DNA of 64,000 nt from Flavobacterium sp. SH_e (lineage in GTDB: Bacteria > Bacteroidota > Bacteroidia > Flavobacteriales > Flavobacteriaceae). The position numbers and the translations under genes are program-made. Below are positions 1-6,864 of this stretch, one piece after another (the stretch's first letter is position 1; the number at the start of each line of letters is the position of its first letter). The notes under the pieces are model-generated. The model saw nothing but the letters and a program-made list of their open reading frames with translations. It had not been told where the DNA came from and did no database searches. The stretch is taken from NCBI RefSeq assembly GCF_025717045.1, contig NZ_JAOVZN010000002.1:178028-242027 (forward strand), in the 5' to 3' direction.

Positions 1-751
1 TATTCCACCAAGATTTTGGAGTTTCTTTAGTAAATTCCAGTAATGTTTTGCTTTTGGCAACCAAAGGTTTATTTTGGAAAGTAGTTTTCTCTAAACTGTT
101 TTTTAATTCAAAAGGAAGAAAAATTCTTGTCCCCATTTGATCAACTTTAGTTCCGAAAATAATACTCGTGCCTAATTGATCGTAGAAATGACCATCGAAG
201 TATGGAAATAGAATAGAGCGATAAGTTCTGTCAGTATCCTCTTTTTTAGTAATTACATTTTGTCCTAATGATTTATTGATGACATCCACAACCATCGATG
301 TACAGTTTTTATCAATAAATTTATAAGTATATGATCTTTCTTCAGAAAATAGAGCTTTGTTCAAATTATCAAAAATTGTTTGTTTTAAAGCAGAAGAAAT
401 AAGAAGTTCTTGTTCGTAAACACTTCTTTTATCATCATTATAATCATTTAAAAAATCAGGAAAAGGATGCGCTACAATAAAATACTGTAAATCACCTTTT
501 GCAAATTTGGCAACGAAGTTTGGCGTTCTAAAATCAAAAGCGCCATAATTGTAAACAATATCAACATTGTTGACTGGATCAGCAACGCGAATTGCTGTAT
601 GTCCAAAATATGAATAAGTTTCATTTCCAAGTCCGCAAGTAAGAACACTTATTTTAGCCTCTTTTGATAAAGGTATACTTTGGCTAAAACCAATAAAACT
701 TACAAATAAGAAGAAAATAAAAAGTGTTTTTTTGAACATGACAGTTTTCAT
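1..751 (-). CDS. Lnb N-terminal periplasmic domain (DUF4105) protein, 3' end outside window
   Basis: The frame runs off the left edge, so only the first 250 residues are present. A signal peptide covers about residues 5-24 and ends in GFSQ. The motif YFGHTAIRV with H51 and a later NCTSMV segment are typical of the DUF4105 family, whose domain is shared with the Bacteroides lipoprotein N-acyltransferase Lnb and is thought to use a Cys/His pair in the periplasm. That chemistry is known for Lnb and only inferred here. An alternative start at 739 (MFKKTLF) is possible and would give a tighter signal peptide. It lies 33 nt downstream of the PorV/PorQ-like gene on the same strand, so the two are probably cotranscribed. 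Confidence 0.75.
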   Translation of the reverse strand, partial: MKTVMFKKTLFIFFLFVSFIGFSQSIPLSKEAKISVLTCGLGNETYSYFGHTAIRVADPVNNVDIVYNYGAFDFRTPNFVAKFAKGDLQYFIVAHPFPDFLNDYNDDKRSVYEQELLISSALKQTIFDNLNKALFSEERSYTYKFIDKNCTSMVVDVINKSLGQNVITKKEDTDRTYRSILFPYFDGHFYDQLGTSIIFGTKVDQMGTRIFLPFELKNSLEKTTFQNKPLVAKSKTLLEFTKETPKSWWN

Positions 752-784
752 GATTAATTTTTTAAAGATTTTATGGTTTATAAT

Positions 785-1852
785 TTACCTAAAGATTCCT
801 AAGTCTACTTTCAATGAAAATATATTAGAATATAATGCTGTACTTTGATTTCCTAAATCAGTTAAGGCATAATCAATTTGAATGCCTTTGTATCTAAATC
901 CTAAACCAATATTAGGCTGAAAATTCACTTTTTCGGTATTGTCTAATTGCGTTACATTCTGAAAATTTCCTGCGCCAGCTCTCACGAAAACTAAATCGGT
1001 ATAACCAAATTCAAACCCTAGAGCTGGGTCTATACTTACTACTTTTGATGAAATAATATCATTGGTCTGCTCAAATCGCATATTTAAGTTTGCTGAAGTT
1101 ACAAGACTGCATTCGTTATGAAAATCAAATCTTTTTGAAACGCCTAATTGTGCTTTTGGCAATGTTATTTCTGTGCTTTCTGGTAATTCGTTATTTTCTC
1201 CCGGAATAGCATTTGCAATTTTTGCATATTCCTCTTCATCAATATTCCAGATATTGTAAGTCGTTGTAATATCTCGAAGCATTAATCCGAATTTCCAATC
1301 GTTTCTTTCAAACTGAAGTCCTATGTCAAATCCGAATCCCCAAGAATTGGCAAATTTCCCAATTATTCTTCGAATTACTTTTGCATTAACACCATATTGA
1401 AATCCGTCTACAGGAAGTTTTCTCGCATAAGAAAAAGTAAAACCATAATCTGCTGTAGAAAAAAGGCTGATTCTGTTATAGTCGATATTTCCTTGATTGT
1501 CGATTAATTGTGTGGTGTCCATAATATCATCAACTCCAAAACGAATCATCGAAATTCCCCAAGCACTTTGATCATCAATAGGACTTGCATAACCAATGTA
1601 GTCATATTGCGCAATATTCGCAAAATAACTAGCGTGCATTAAAGCAATTTCATGGTCTTCAAGATGTGTTAATCCTGCCGGATTCCAATAAACAGCATTG
1701 ACATCTTTTGTTGAAGCGACAACTGTACTTGACATTCCTAATGCAGCTGCATCGACACCAATATTCATAAACTCGTTCGAATATTTTCGAACGGTCTGGC
1801 CGTATTGCGAAGTGAAACTCCAAAATAATATAAATGCAAAAAGCTTCTTCAA
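785..1852 (-). CDS. PorV/PorQ family outer-membrane barrel protein
   Basis: 355 residues with an N-terminal signal peptide (about 1-19). The mature start resembles PorV/PorQ proteins: a GVDAAALGMSSTVVA segment followed by VYWNPAGL near residue 55, which is the hallmark of these FadL-like beta-barrels. The rest alternates short amphipathic strands and ends in an aromatic-rich barrel terminus. PorV shuttles type IX secretion substrates to the sortase PorU, while PorQ-like relatives have less clear roles. No other T9SS gene is in the window, so I call the family only. A TATTTTTG promoter element lies about 40 nt upstream, and the DUF4105 gene follows directly. Confidence 0.7.
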   Translation of the reverse strand: MKKLFAFILFWSFTSQYGQTVRKYSNEFMNIGVDAAALGMSSTVVASTKDVNAVYWNPAGLTHLEDHEIALMHASYFANIAQYDYIGYASPIDDQSAWGISMIRFGVDDIMDTTQLIDNQGNIDYNRISLFSTADYGFTFSYARKLPVDGFQYGVNAKVIRRIIGKFANSWGFGFDIGLQFERNDWKFGLMLRDITTTYNIWNIDEEEYAKIANAIPGENNELPESTEITLPKAQLGVSKRFDFHNECSLVTSANLNMRFEQTNDIISSKVVSIDPALGFEFGYTDLVFVRAGAGNFQNVTQLDNTEKVNFQPNIGLGFRYKGIQIDYALTDLGNQSTALYSNIFSLKVDLGIFR

Positions 1853-1893
1853 CTGATTATTTTTTGCAGACAGAGGTCTGTGTTAATTTTTAT

Positions 1894-1901
1894 CAAAAAT
1901 A
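1894..1901 (-). promoter_or_regulatory. -7 promoter element for the PorV/PorQ-like gene
   Basis: On the minus strand this reads TATTTTTG, an exact match to the Bacteroidetes -7 consensus TAnnTTTG, about 42 nt upstream of the start codon. No clear -33 TTTG was found. Confidence 0.4.
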
Positions 1902-1986
1902 TAATAATTTACTCATCTAATAAGTTCATTTCCCTAAATATTCTGAAAGTCGAGCTTAGAAATAAAAAACTATTGTAAAAACTCGT

Positions 1987-2014
1987 TTTGCATTGACTTA
2001 TTATGCTAAATTTG
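1987..2014 (+). promoter_or_regulatory. Promoter of pssA
   Basis: TTTG at 1987-1990 and TAAATTTG at 2007-2014 fit the Bacteroidetes -33/-7 pattern with a slightly short spacer (16 nt). The start codon follows 28 nt downstream of the -7 box. Confidence 0.5.
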
Positions 2015-2042
2015 TTCTCTACCATTATCAAAATTTCAAACT

Positions 2043-2759
2043 ATGAATATCAAAAAGCACATTCCAAATCTAATTACATTAATTAATCTTTTCTGCGGTT
2101 GCGTTGCAATTGTTTTTGTTTCTGAAGGCGATTATTTAATGGCTTTTTATATGGTTTGTCTAGGAATCTTTTTTGATTTCTTTGATGGTTTTTTTGCCAG
2201 ATTATTTAAAGTTTCTAGTCCGCTTGGACTACAATTAGATTCTTTGGCAGATATGGTAACAAGTGGTGTTGTGCCAGGTTACGTCATGTACAGTATGTTT
2301 GCAAGAGGCGGTGATCAATTAGGAAATCAAACAATTGTTCCTTTTTTAGGATTTATTATAACTTTAGGTGCCTGCTACAGATTAGCCAATTTTAATATCG
2401 ACACGCGTCAGACAGATTCGTTTATTGGTTTGCCAACTCCTGCAAATGCCATTTTTATTATTAGTTTGCAAATAGTTCTGGATATGTATGCAGATTCATC
2501 ACTTATAATTCTTGAAGTATTGACAAATCAATGGGTTTTATTGCTTATTACTTTGGGCAGTGCTTATATTATGAATGCTGAAATTCCGTTATTTTCTTTA
2601 AAAATTAAAAAATTCAATTTAAAAGATAATGCACTTCAAATCGTATTTCTGATTATTTCAGTATTAATGGTTATTTTGCTTCAATATATGGCAATTCCAT
2701 TAATTATTGCTTTCTACGTTTTATTGTCTATTATTAATAATTTGTTTTTGAAGAAGTAG
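2043..2759 (+). CDS. pssA: CDP-diacylglycerol--serine O-phosphatidyltransferase
   Basis: 238 residues, a polytopic inner-membrane enzyme. The CDP-alcohol phosphatidyltransferase signature DGx2ARx8Gx3Dx3D is perfect: D48-G49, A52-R53, G62, D66 and D70. Family members transfer a phosphatidyl group from CDP-diacylglycerol to an alcohol. The length and the IPNLITLINLFCGC start are those of the PssA (serine-using) subfamily, which makes phosphatidylserine as the precursor of phosphatidylethanolamine. Further hydrophobic helices fill residues 80-235. It lies 10 nt upstream of the GH25 gene on the same strand, so the two probably form an operon. Confidence 0.9.
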   Translation: MNIKKHIPNLITLINLFCGCVAIVFVSEGDYLMAFYMVCLGIFFDFFDGFFARLFKVSSPLGLQLDSLADMVTSGVVPGYVMYSMFARGGDQLGNQTIVPFLGFIITLGACYRLANFNIDTRQTDSFIGLPTPANAIFIISLQIVLDMYADSSLIILEVLTNQWVLLLITLGSAYIMNAEIPLFSLKIKKFNLKDNALQIVFLIISVLMVILLQYMAIPLIIAFYVLLSIINNLFLKK

Positions 2760-2769
2760 TTCTATTGTA

Positions 2770-3624
2770 ATGGCAAGAAAAACAACTTACCGTAAAACAT
2801 ATTCGAGAAAACCAGCTGGAAGATCTTTTCTAAGCAGACTTTTTCGGTCTATTCTTTTGATTTTTTTTGCGCTTTTATTCATTGGAATAATATATCATTA
2901 TCGAAAAGGATTGGCTTATTATTTAGGATTTAAATCTGAAAAAGTTTTAGACGAAGATGAGGTTGACAAACACCTTTCTGATGTTCGAAATATTCGTGTT
3001 CTTGAAAATCATAAAGGGAAGGTAATTGGAATTGATGTTTCTGAATTTCAAGGCAAAGTCGATTGGGATGAAGTTGAAATTTTGGACGAAAAATATCCAG
3101 TTCAATTTGTTTTTATTCGTGCTACAGCAGGAAATGATCGTGTTGATAGACAATTCAAAAGTAATTGGGAAGGAGCAAAGGAGAATAAAATCATGCGCGG
3201 GGCTTATCACTATTATCGCCCGAATGAAAATTCTATCGAACAAGCTGATCTTTTTATCAAAACAGTAAAATTGCAGAAAGGAGATCTTCCGCCAGTTTTG
3301 GATATCGAAAAATTGCCTAAAAATCAGCCTTTAGATAGTTTGAAAAAAGGTTTGAAACGTTGGTTGAATAAAGTTGAGAAACATTATCAAGTTCGCCCTA
3401 TAATTTATTCAGGAGAAAGATATTATTCGGATTTTTTAAAAGAAGAATTTAGCGAATATCTTTTCTGGATTGCCAATTATAATTTCTACAGAGAAAAAAT
3501 TGAAGATGATTGGCTGTTTTGGCAGTTTACAGAAAAAGCTTCTCTGCCAGGAATTAAACATCGCGTTGATGTTAATATTTACAATGGTGACTTAGAGCAA
3601 TTGCATTTTATTACAGTTGAATAA
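2770..3624 (+). CDS. Membrane-anchored GH25 (Chalaropsis-type) lysozyme family protein
   Basis: 284 residues. A basic N-terminus (1-24) and one transmembrane helix (about 25-43) suggest a type II anchor with the enzyme domain in the periplasm. The GH25 domain starts with VIGIDVSEFQG (D89) and contains PPVLDIEKL (D178, E180) at the end of a barrel strand, the positions of the catalytic acids in GH25 muramidases; RATAG, GAYHYYRP and FWQFT are other family landmarks. It probably cleaves peptidoglycan between MurNAc and GlcNAc during wall remodelling. It follows pssA by 10 nt and ends at a hairpin shared with convergent lptB. Confidence 0.85.
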   Translation: MARKTTYRKTYSRKPAGRSFLSRLFRSILLIFFALLFIGIIYHYRKGLAYYLGFKSEKVLDEDEVDKHLSDVRNIRVLENHKGKVIGIDVSEFQGKVDWDEVEILDEKYPVQFVFIRATAGNDRVDRQFKSNWEGAKENKIMRGAYHYYRPNENSIEQADLFIKTVKLQKGDLPPVLDIEKLPKNQPLDSLKKGLKRWLNKVEKHYQVRPIIYSGERYYSDFLKEEFSEYLFWIANYNFYREKIEDDWLFWQFTEKASLPGIKHRVDVNIYNGDLEQLHFITVE

Positions 3625-3629
3625 GTTTA

Positions 3630-3672
3630 CAGTCTCAGTTTACAGTCTAGCAAATACTGAAAACTGAGACTG
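3630..3672 (+). terminator. Hairpin between the GH25 gene and lptB
   Basis: A 12-bp perfect stem (3630-3641 with 3661-3672, arm CAGTCTCAGTTT) and 19-nt loop, followed by a T-rich stretch on the plus strand. The arms contain short CAGTCT/ACTGAG iterations. Confidence 0.6.
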
Positions 3673-3687
3673 AGACTGAATACTTTT

Positions 3688-4428
3688 TTAAAATTCCAAT
3701 TTCTTTTTACGAAGCTCGAAGTTTTGTCCAAGGTAAACGCGACGAACCATTTCGTCTTCTACTAATTCTTCTGGAACTCCTGCTTTCAGGATTCCACCTT
3801 CAAACATTAAGTATGTTTTATCAGTAATAGCAAGCGTTTCCTGAACGTTATGGTCTGTAATTAAGATTCCGATGTTTTTATTTTTTAATTGGGCTACAAT
3901 TCGCTGAATATCTTCAACTGCAACAGGGTCAACTCCAGCGAAAGGCTCATCCAATAAAATAAATTTTGGATCGGTTGCCAATGCACGTGCAATTTCAGTA
4001 CGACGACGCTCACCTCCAGAAAGTAAATCTCCTCGGTTGGTGCGGATATGTTCTAAACTGAATTCTTCAATTAAACTTTCCATTTTGGCAATTTGCTCTT
4101 CTTTAGAAAGCTTAGTCAATTGTAAAACGCTCAAGATATTGTCTTCAATACTTAATTTTCTAAAAACAGAAGCTTCTTGTGCCAAATAACCAATTCCTTG
4201 CTGCGCACGTTTGTACATCGGATAATCAGTAATGTTTAAATCGTCAAGATAAATATTTCCTTGATTTGGTTTTACCAATCCCACAATCATGTAAAAAGAT
4301 GTTGTTTTTCCAGCTCCATTTGGTCCCAAAAGACCTACGATTTCTCCTTGATTTACTTCAACAGAAATTCCTTTTACAACACTACGTCCTTTGTAAGTTT
4401 TGATTAAATTATCGGCTCTTAGCTTCAT
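3688..4428 (-). CDS. lptB: LPS export ABC transporter ATP-binding protein LptB
   Basis: 246 residues, the usual LptB length. Walker A GPNGAGKT lies at 35-42, the Q-loop near EASVFRKLS, the ABC signature LSGGERRR near 138, Walker B FILLDEPFAGVDP near 157 and the switch histidine in ITDHN. FAGVDPVAVEDIQ and the early IGYLAQEASVFRKLS segment are typical of LptB. It energises extraction of lipopolysaccharide from the inner membrane with LptF/G and LptC, none of which is in this window. It stands 226 nt downstream of the kdsD-tatC operon; kdsD also serves LPS synthesis. Confidence 0.92.
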   Translation of the reverse strand: MKLRADNLIKTYKGRSVVKGISVEVNQGEIVGLLGPNGAGKTTSFYMIVGLVKPNQGNIYLDDLNITDYPMYKRAQQGIGYLAQEASVFRKLSIEDNILSVLQLTKLSKEEQIAKMESLIEEFSLEHIRTNRGDLLSGGERRRTEIARALATDPKFILLDEPFAGVDPVAVEDIQRIVAQLKNKNIGILITDHNVQETLAITDKTYLMFEGGILKAGVPEELVEDEMVRRVYLGQNFELRKKKLEF

Positions 4429-4654
4429 TTTTTCAATTAGATAATTAGATAATTAGAAAATGAGATAATTGGAAAAACTATCTCAAATTCAATTTTATAA
4501 TTTGATTTGAAAGGCAAAATAAATTTAAAATAATCAATTCGGTAAATCAATTAACAAATTATTTCGTTTTCAAAATTTAGAATTTGTGCTTCAAGATTAA
4601 ATAATTAGAGTATTTCAAGAAATTATCTGATTATCAAATTGGCACATTTCCTAA

Positions 4655-5005
4655 TTACTTCCCAGCTTCTTCAAGAGCTTCCCAGAATTCGTAAGCTCTT
4701 CTTAAATGAGGAATAACAATTGTTCCTCCAACAAGAGTTGCGATTCCCATTGCTTCCATCATTTCTTCTTTAGAAACGCCTTCTTTATAACTTGTTTCTA
4801 AATGGTATTTTACACAGTCGTCACATCTTAAAACAGTTGATGCAACTAAGCCTAAAAGTTCTTTTGTTTTTACATCAAGAGCGCCTTCTGCGTAAGCATT
4901 GGTGTCAAGATTGAAAATTCGCTTCACAATTTTATTATTGTCAGCAAGCAGTTTTTCGTTCATTTTAGAACGATAATCGTTAAATTCTTGAATTATATCA
5001 GGCAT
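4655..5005 (-). CDS. Carboxymuconolactone decarboxylase/AhpD-like family protein
   Basis: 116 residues. The segment RCDDCVKYHLETSYKEG carries the AhpD-type CxxCxxxH motif (C61, C64, H68), and the following EEMMEAMGIATLVGGT is typical of the carboxymuconolactone decarboxylase fold. With a CxxC pair this is more likely a thiol oxidoreductase/peroxidase than a decarboxylase. It overlaps the 3' end of tatC by 8 nt on the same strand, so it is translationally coupled to tatC. The physiological substrate cannot be told from the sequence. Confidence 0.8.
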   Translation of the reverse strand: MPDIIQEFNDYRSKMNEKLLADNNKIVKRIFNLDTNAYAEGALDVKTKELLGLVASTVLRCDDCVKYHLETSYKEGVSKEEMMEAMGIATLVGGTIVIPHLRRAYEFWEALEEAGK

Positions 5006-5813
5006 TTTCTTTTAATTTATTTTTATAAACAATTTTCGAAATAAGGATGCTGACTTCATAGATAATTAACATCGGAATTGCAACAATGGTCTGACTTACA
5101 ACGTCTGGCGGAGTTACAATTGCGGCGATAATTAAAATAATTACTACAGCATATTTCCAGTATTTTCTCAAGAATTCAGGAGTTACTAATCCTAATTTCG
5201 TTAAGAAATAAATAGCGATTGGCAATTCAAAAAAGAGTGCACTTCCCAAAATACTCGTTTTAACCATTCCCATGTAAGACTCGAGTGTGAATTGGTTTTT
5301 TACAATATCGCTCACAGAGAAAGTCGCAACGAAATTTACCGACATCGGAATTACCACAAAATACCCAAATAATACTCCTAAAAAGAAAAGTAATGAGGAG
5401 ACGAAGATGAATAGTTTTGCATTTTTTCTTTCTTTTTCATAAAGAGCCGGACTGATAAATTTCCAGATTTCCCATAAAATATAAGGAAAACTCAAAATGA
5501 ATCCAGCCAAAAGACACATCCATACAAAGATGTTTACCTGACCTTCCATTTCGGTATTCTGAATAATGAAATTTAATTCTGTAATACAAATGCTGTCTGC
5601 AAATCCCAATGAATGCGATAGGTCGCAAAACCAAACATAAGTGAAAAATGTTGGTCTAATTGGACCTAAAATAATTTGATCAAATAAATAATCACTAATA
5701 AAATAAGTAACAAATGCCATGATGCATGTTGCAAGTGTACTTCTAACTAATAACCATCTTAGTTCTTCAAGATGATCCAAAAATGACATTTCGCCAAGAT
5801 TTTTTTTTGCCAT
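4998..5813 (-). CDS. tatC: Sec-independent (Tat) protein translocase subunit TatC
   Basis: 271 residues with six hydrophobic helices. The N-terminal cytosolic MSFLDHLEELRW segment is the conserved twin-arginine signal recognition region of TatC, and the glutamate between helices in FILSFPYILWEIWKFISPALYEKERK is the other family hallmark. TatC forms the receptor core of the twin-arginine translocase that exports folded proteins. A periplasmic insertion of about 40 residues with two Cys (near 50-85) sits after helix 1. The start codon overlaps the kdsD stop (TAATG), and the AhpD-like gene overlaps the 3' end. TatA/B are not in the window. Confidence 0.92.
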   Translation of the reverse strand: MAKKNLGEMSFLDHLEELRWLLVRSTLATCIMAFVTYFISDYLFDQIILGPIRPTFFTYVWFCDLSHSLGFADSICITELNFIIQNTEMEGQVNIFVWMCLLAGFILSFPYILWEIWKFISPALYEKERKNAKLFIFVSSLLFFLGVLFGYFVVIPMSVNFVATFSVSDIVKNQFTLESYMGMVKTSILGSALFFELPIAIYFLTKLGLVTPEFLRKYWKYAVVIILIIAAIVTPPDVVSQTIVAIPMLIIYEVSILISKIVYKNKLKENA

Positions 5814-6778
5814 TATACGATTCCTTCTTTTAAAATGTCATGTAAATGTAAAACGCCTTTGTATGTTCCTTCGTCGGAAACAATTAACTGAGTAATCGAG
5901 TAATCTTCTAAGATATTTAATGCATCAACAGCCATTGTCTCAGACGAAACCATTTTTGGGTTTATCGTCATGATATCCCTTGCTGTTAAATCTGCTATCG
6001 AATCTCGATCGTTTAACATTCTTCTAATATCTCCATCGGTAATAATTCCGATTATTTTATCATTTTCAACAACAGCTGTAACACCAAGTCTTTTCTCAGA
6101 GATTTCAAAAATCACTTTTTTGACAGATGTATCAGGAGCTACGGTTGGTTTTAGTGAGTTTTCGATCATATCTTTTACACGAAGCAATAGTTTTTTTCCT
6201 AATGCACCGCCCGGATGATAAACTGCAAAATCTTCTGGTTTAAAATCACGCATTTCCATCAAGCAGACTGCCAAAGCATCACCAATAACAAGTTGTGCTG
6301 TAGTGCTGTTTGTAGGAGCTAAGTTAATTGGACAAGCTTCCACGTCAACTGTAGCATTCAAAACATAATCTGAGCCTTTTGCTAAAAATGAAGTTACATT
6401 TCCTGTGATAGCAATTAGGGTGTTTCCAAATCGTTTTAATAATGGAACCAAGACTTTAATTTCTGGACTGTTTCCACTTTTCGAAATACAAATAATAATA
6501 TCATCATTTTGGATCATTCCAAGATCACCATGAATTGCTTCTGCAGCATGCAAAAACATAGATGGAGTTCCTGTAGAGTTAAAAGTAGCAACCATTTTTT
6601 GAGCAATGATGGCACTTTTTCCGATTCCCGTAACGATTAAACGACCTTTGGTTTCATAGATACGCTGGACTGCTTCGTAGAAATTTTCGTCCAGAAAATC
6701 AATTAATTTTGTAATTGCTTCACTTTCAGAGAGTATTGTTTTTTTGGCAATTGCCAATATATTTTCTTTTGTGATCAA
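5813..6778 (-). CDS. kdsD: Arabinose-5-phosphate isomerase (KpsF/GutQ/KdsD)
   Basis: 321 residues from a TTG start at 6778 (LITKENILAIAKKT). A SIS sugar-isomerase domain comes first (GIGKSAIIAQKMVATFNSTG; CISKSGNSPEIK), followed by two CBS domains (KDMI... and ARDIMTINPKMV...), the standard KdsD layout. It converts ribulose 5-phosphate to arabinose 5-phosphate for KDO and LPS synthesis. The open frame extends further upstream to a TTG at 6874, but that would overlap recQ and precede a perfect -7 promoter box at 6840-6833. The added residues are also unlike the family, so I reject it. First gene of the kdsD-tatC-AhpD-like operon. Confidence 0.9.
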   Translation of the reverse strand: MITKENILAIAKKTILSESEAITKLIDFLDENFYEAVQRIYETKGRLIVTGIGKSAIIAQKMVATFNSTGTPSMFLHAAEAIHGDLGMIQNDDIIICISKSGNSPEIKVLVPLLKRFGNTLIAITGNVTSFLAKGSDYVLNATVDVEACPINLAPTNSTTAQLVIGDALAVCLMEMRDFKPEDFAVYHPGGALGKKLLLRVKDMIENSLKPTVAPDTSVKKVIFEISEKRLGVTAVVENDKIIGIITDGDIRRMLNDRDSIADLTARDIMTINPKMVSSETMAVDALNILEDYSITQLIVSDEGTYKGVLHLHDILKEGIV

Positions 6779-6794
6779 ATCAGAATATTTAAAA

Positions 6795-6825
6795 TTTGTA
6801 TGTATAAAAGAAAGTTGTATCTTTA
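6795..6825 (+). promoter_or_regulatory. Promoter of recQ
   Basis: TTTG at 6795-6798, a 19-nt spacer and TATCTTTA at 6818-6825 (7 of 8 consensus bases). The recQ ATG lies 39 nt downstream. Confidence 0.45.
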
Positions 6826-6832
6826 TGTGTTG

Positions 6833-6840
6833 CAAATTTA
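6833..6840 (-). promoter_or_regulatory. -7 promoter element of kdsD
   Basis: The minus strand reads TAAATTTG, an exact TAnnTTTG match, giving an expected transcript start about 45-50 nt before the TTG at 6778. It interleaves with the recQ promoter in the 86-nt divergent gap, and it decides the kdsD start. Confidence 0.5.
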
Positions 6841-6864
6841 TACAAAATACCATTAATATAGAGA

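Noticed and set aside
2947..3268. Overlapping open frames on both strands inside the GH25 gene
   Set aside because: Both lie fully within a domain with catalytic motifs in another frame and show no independent signals.
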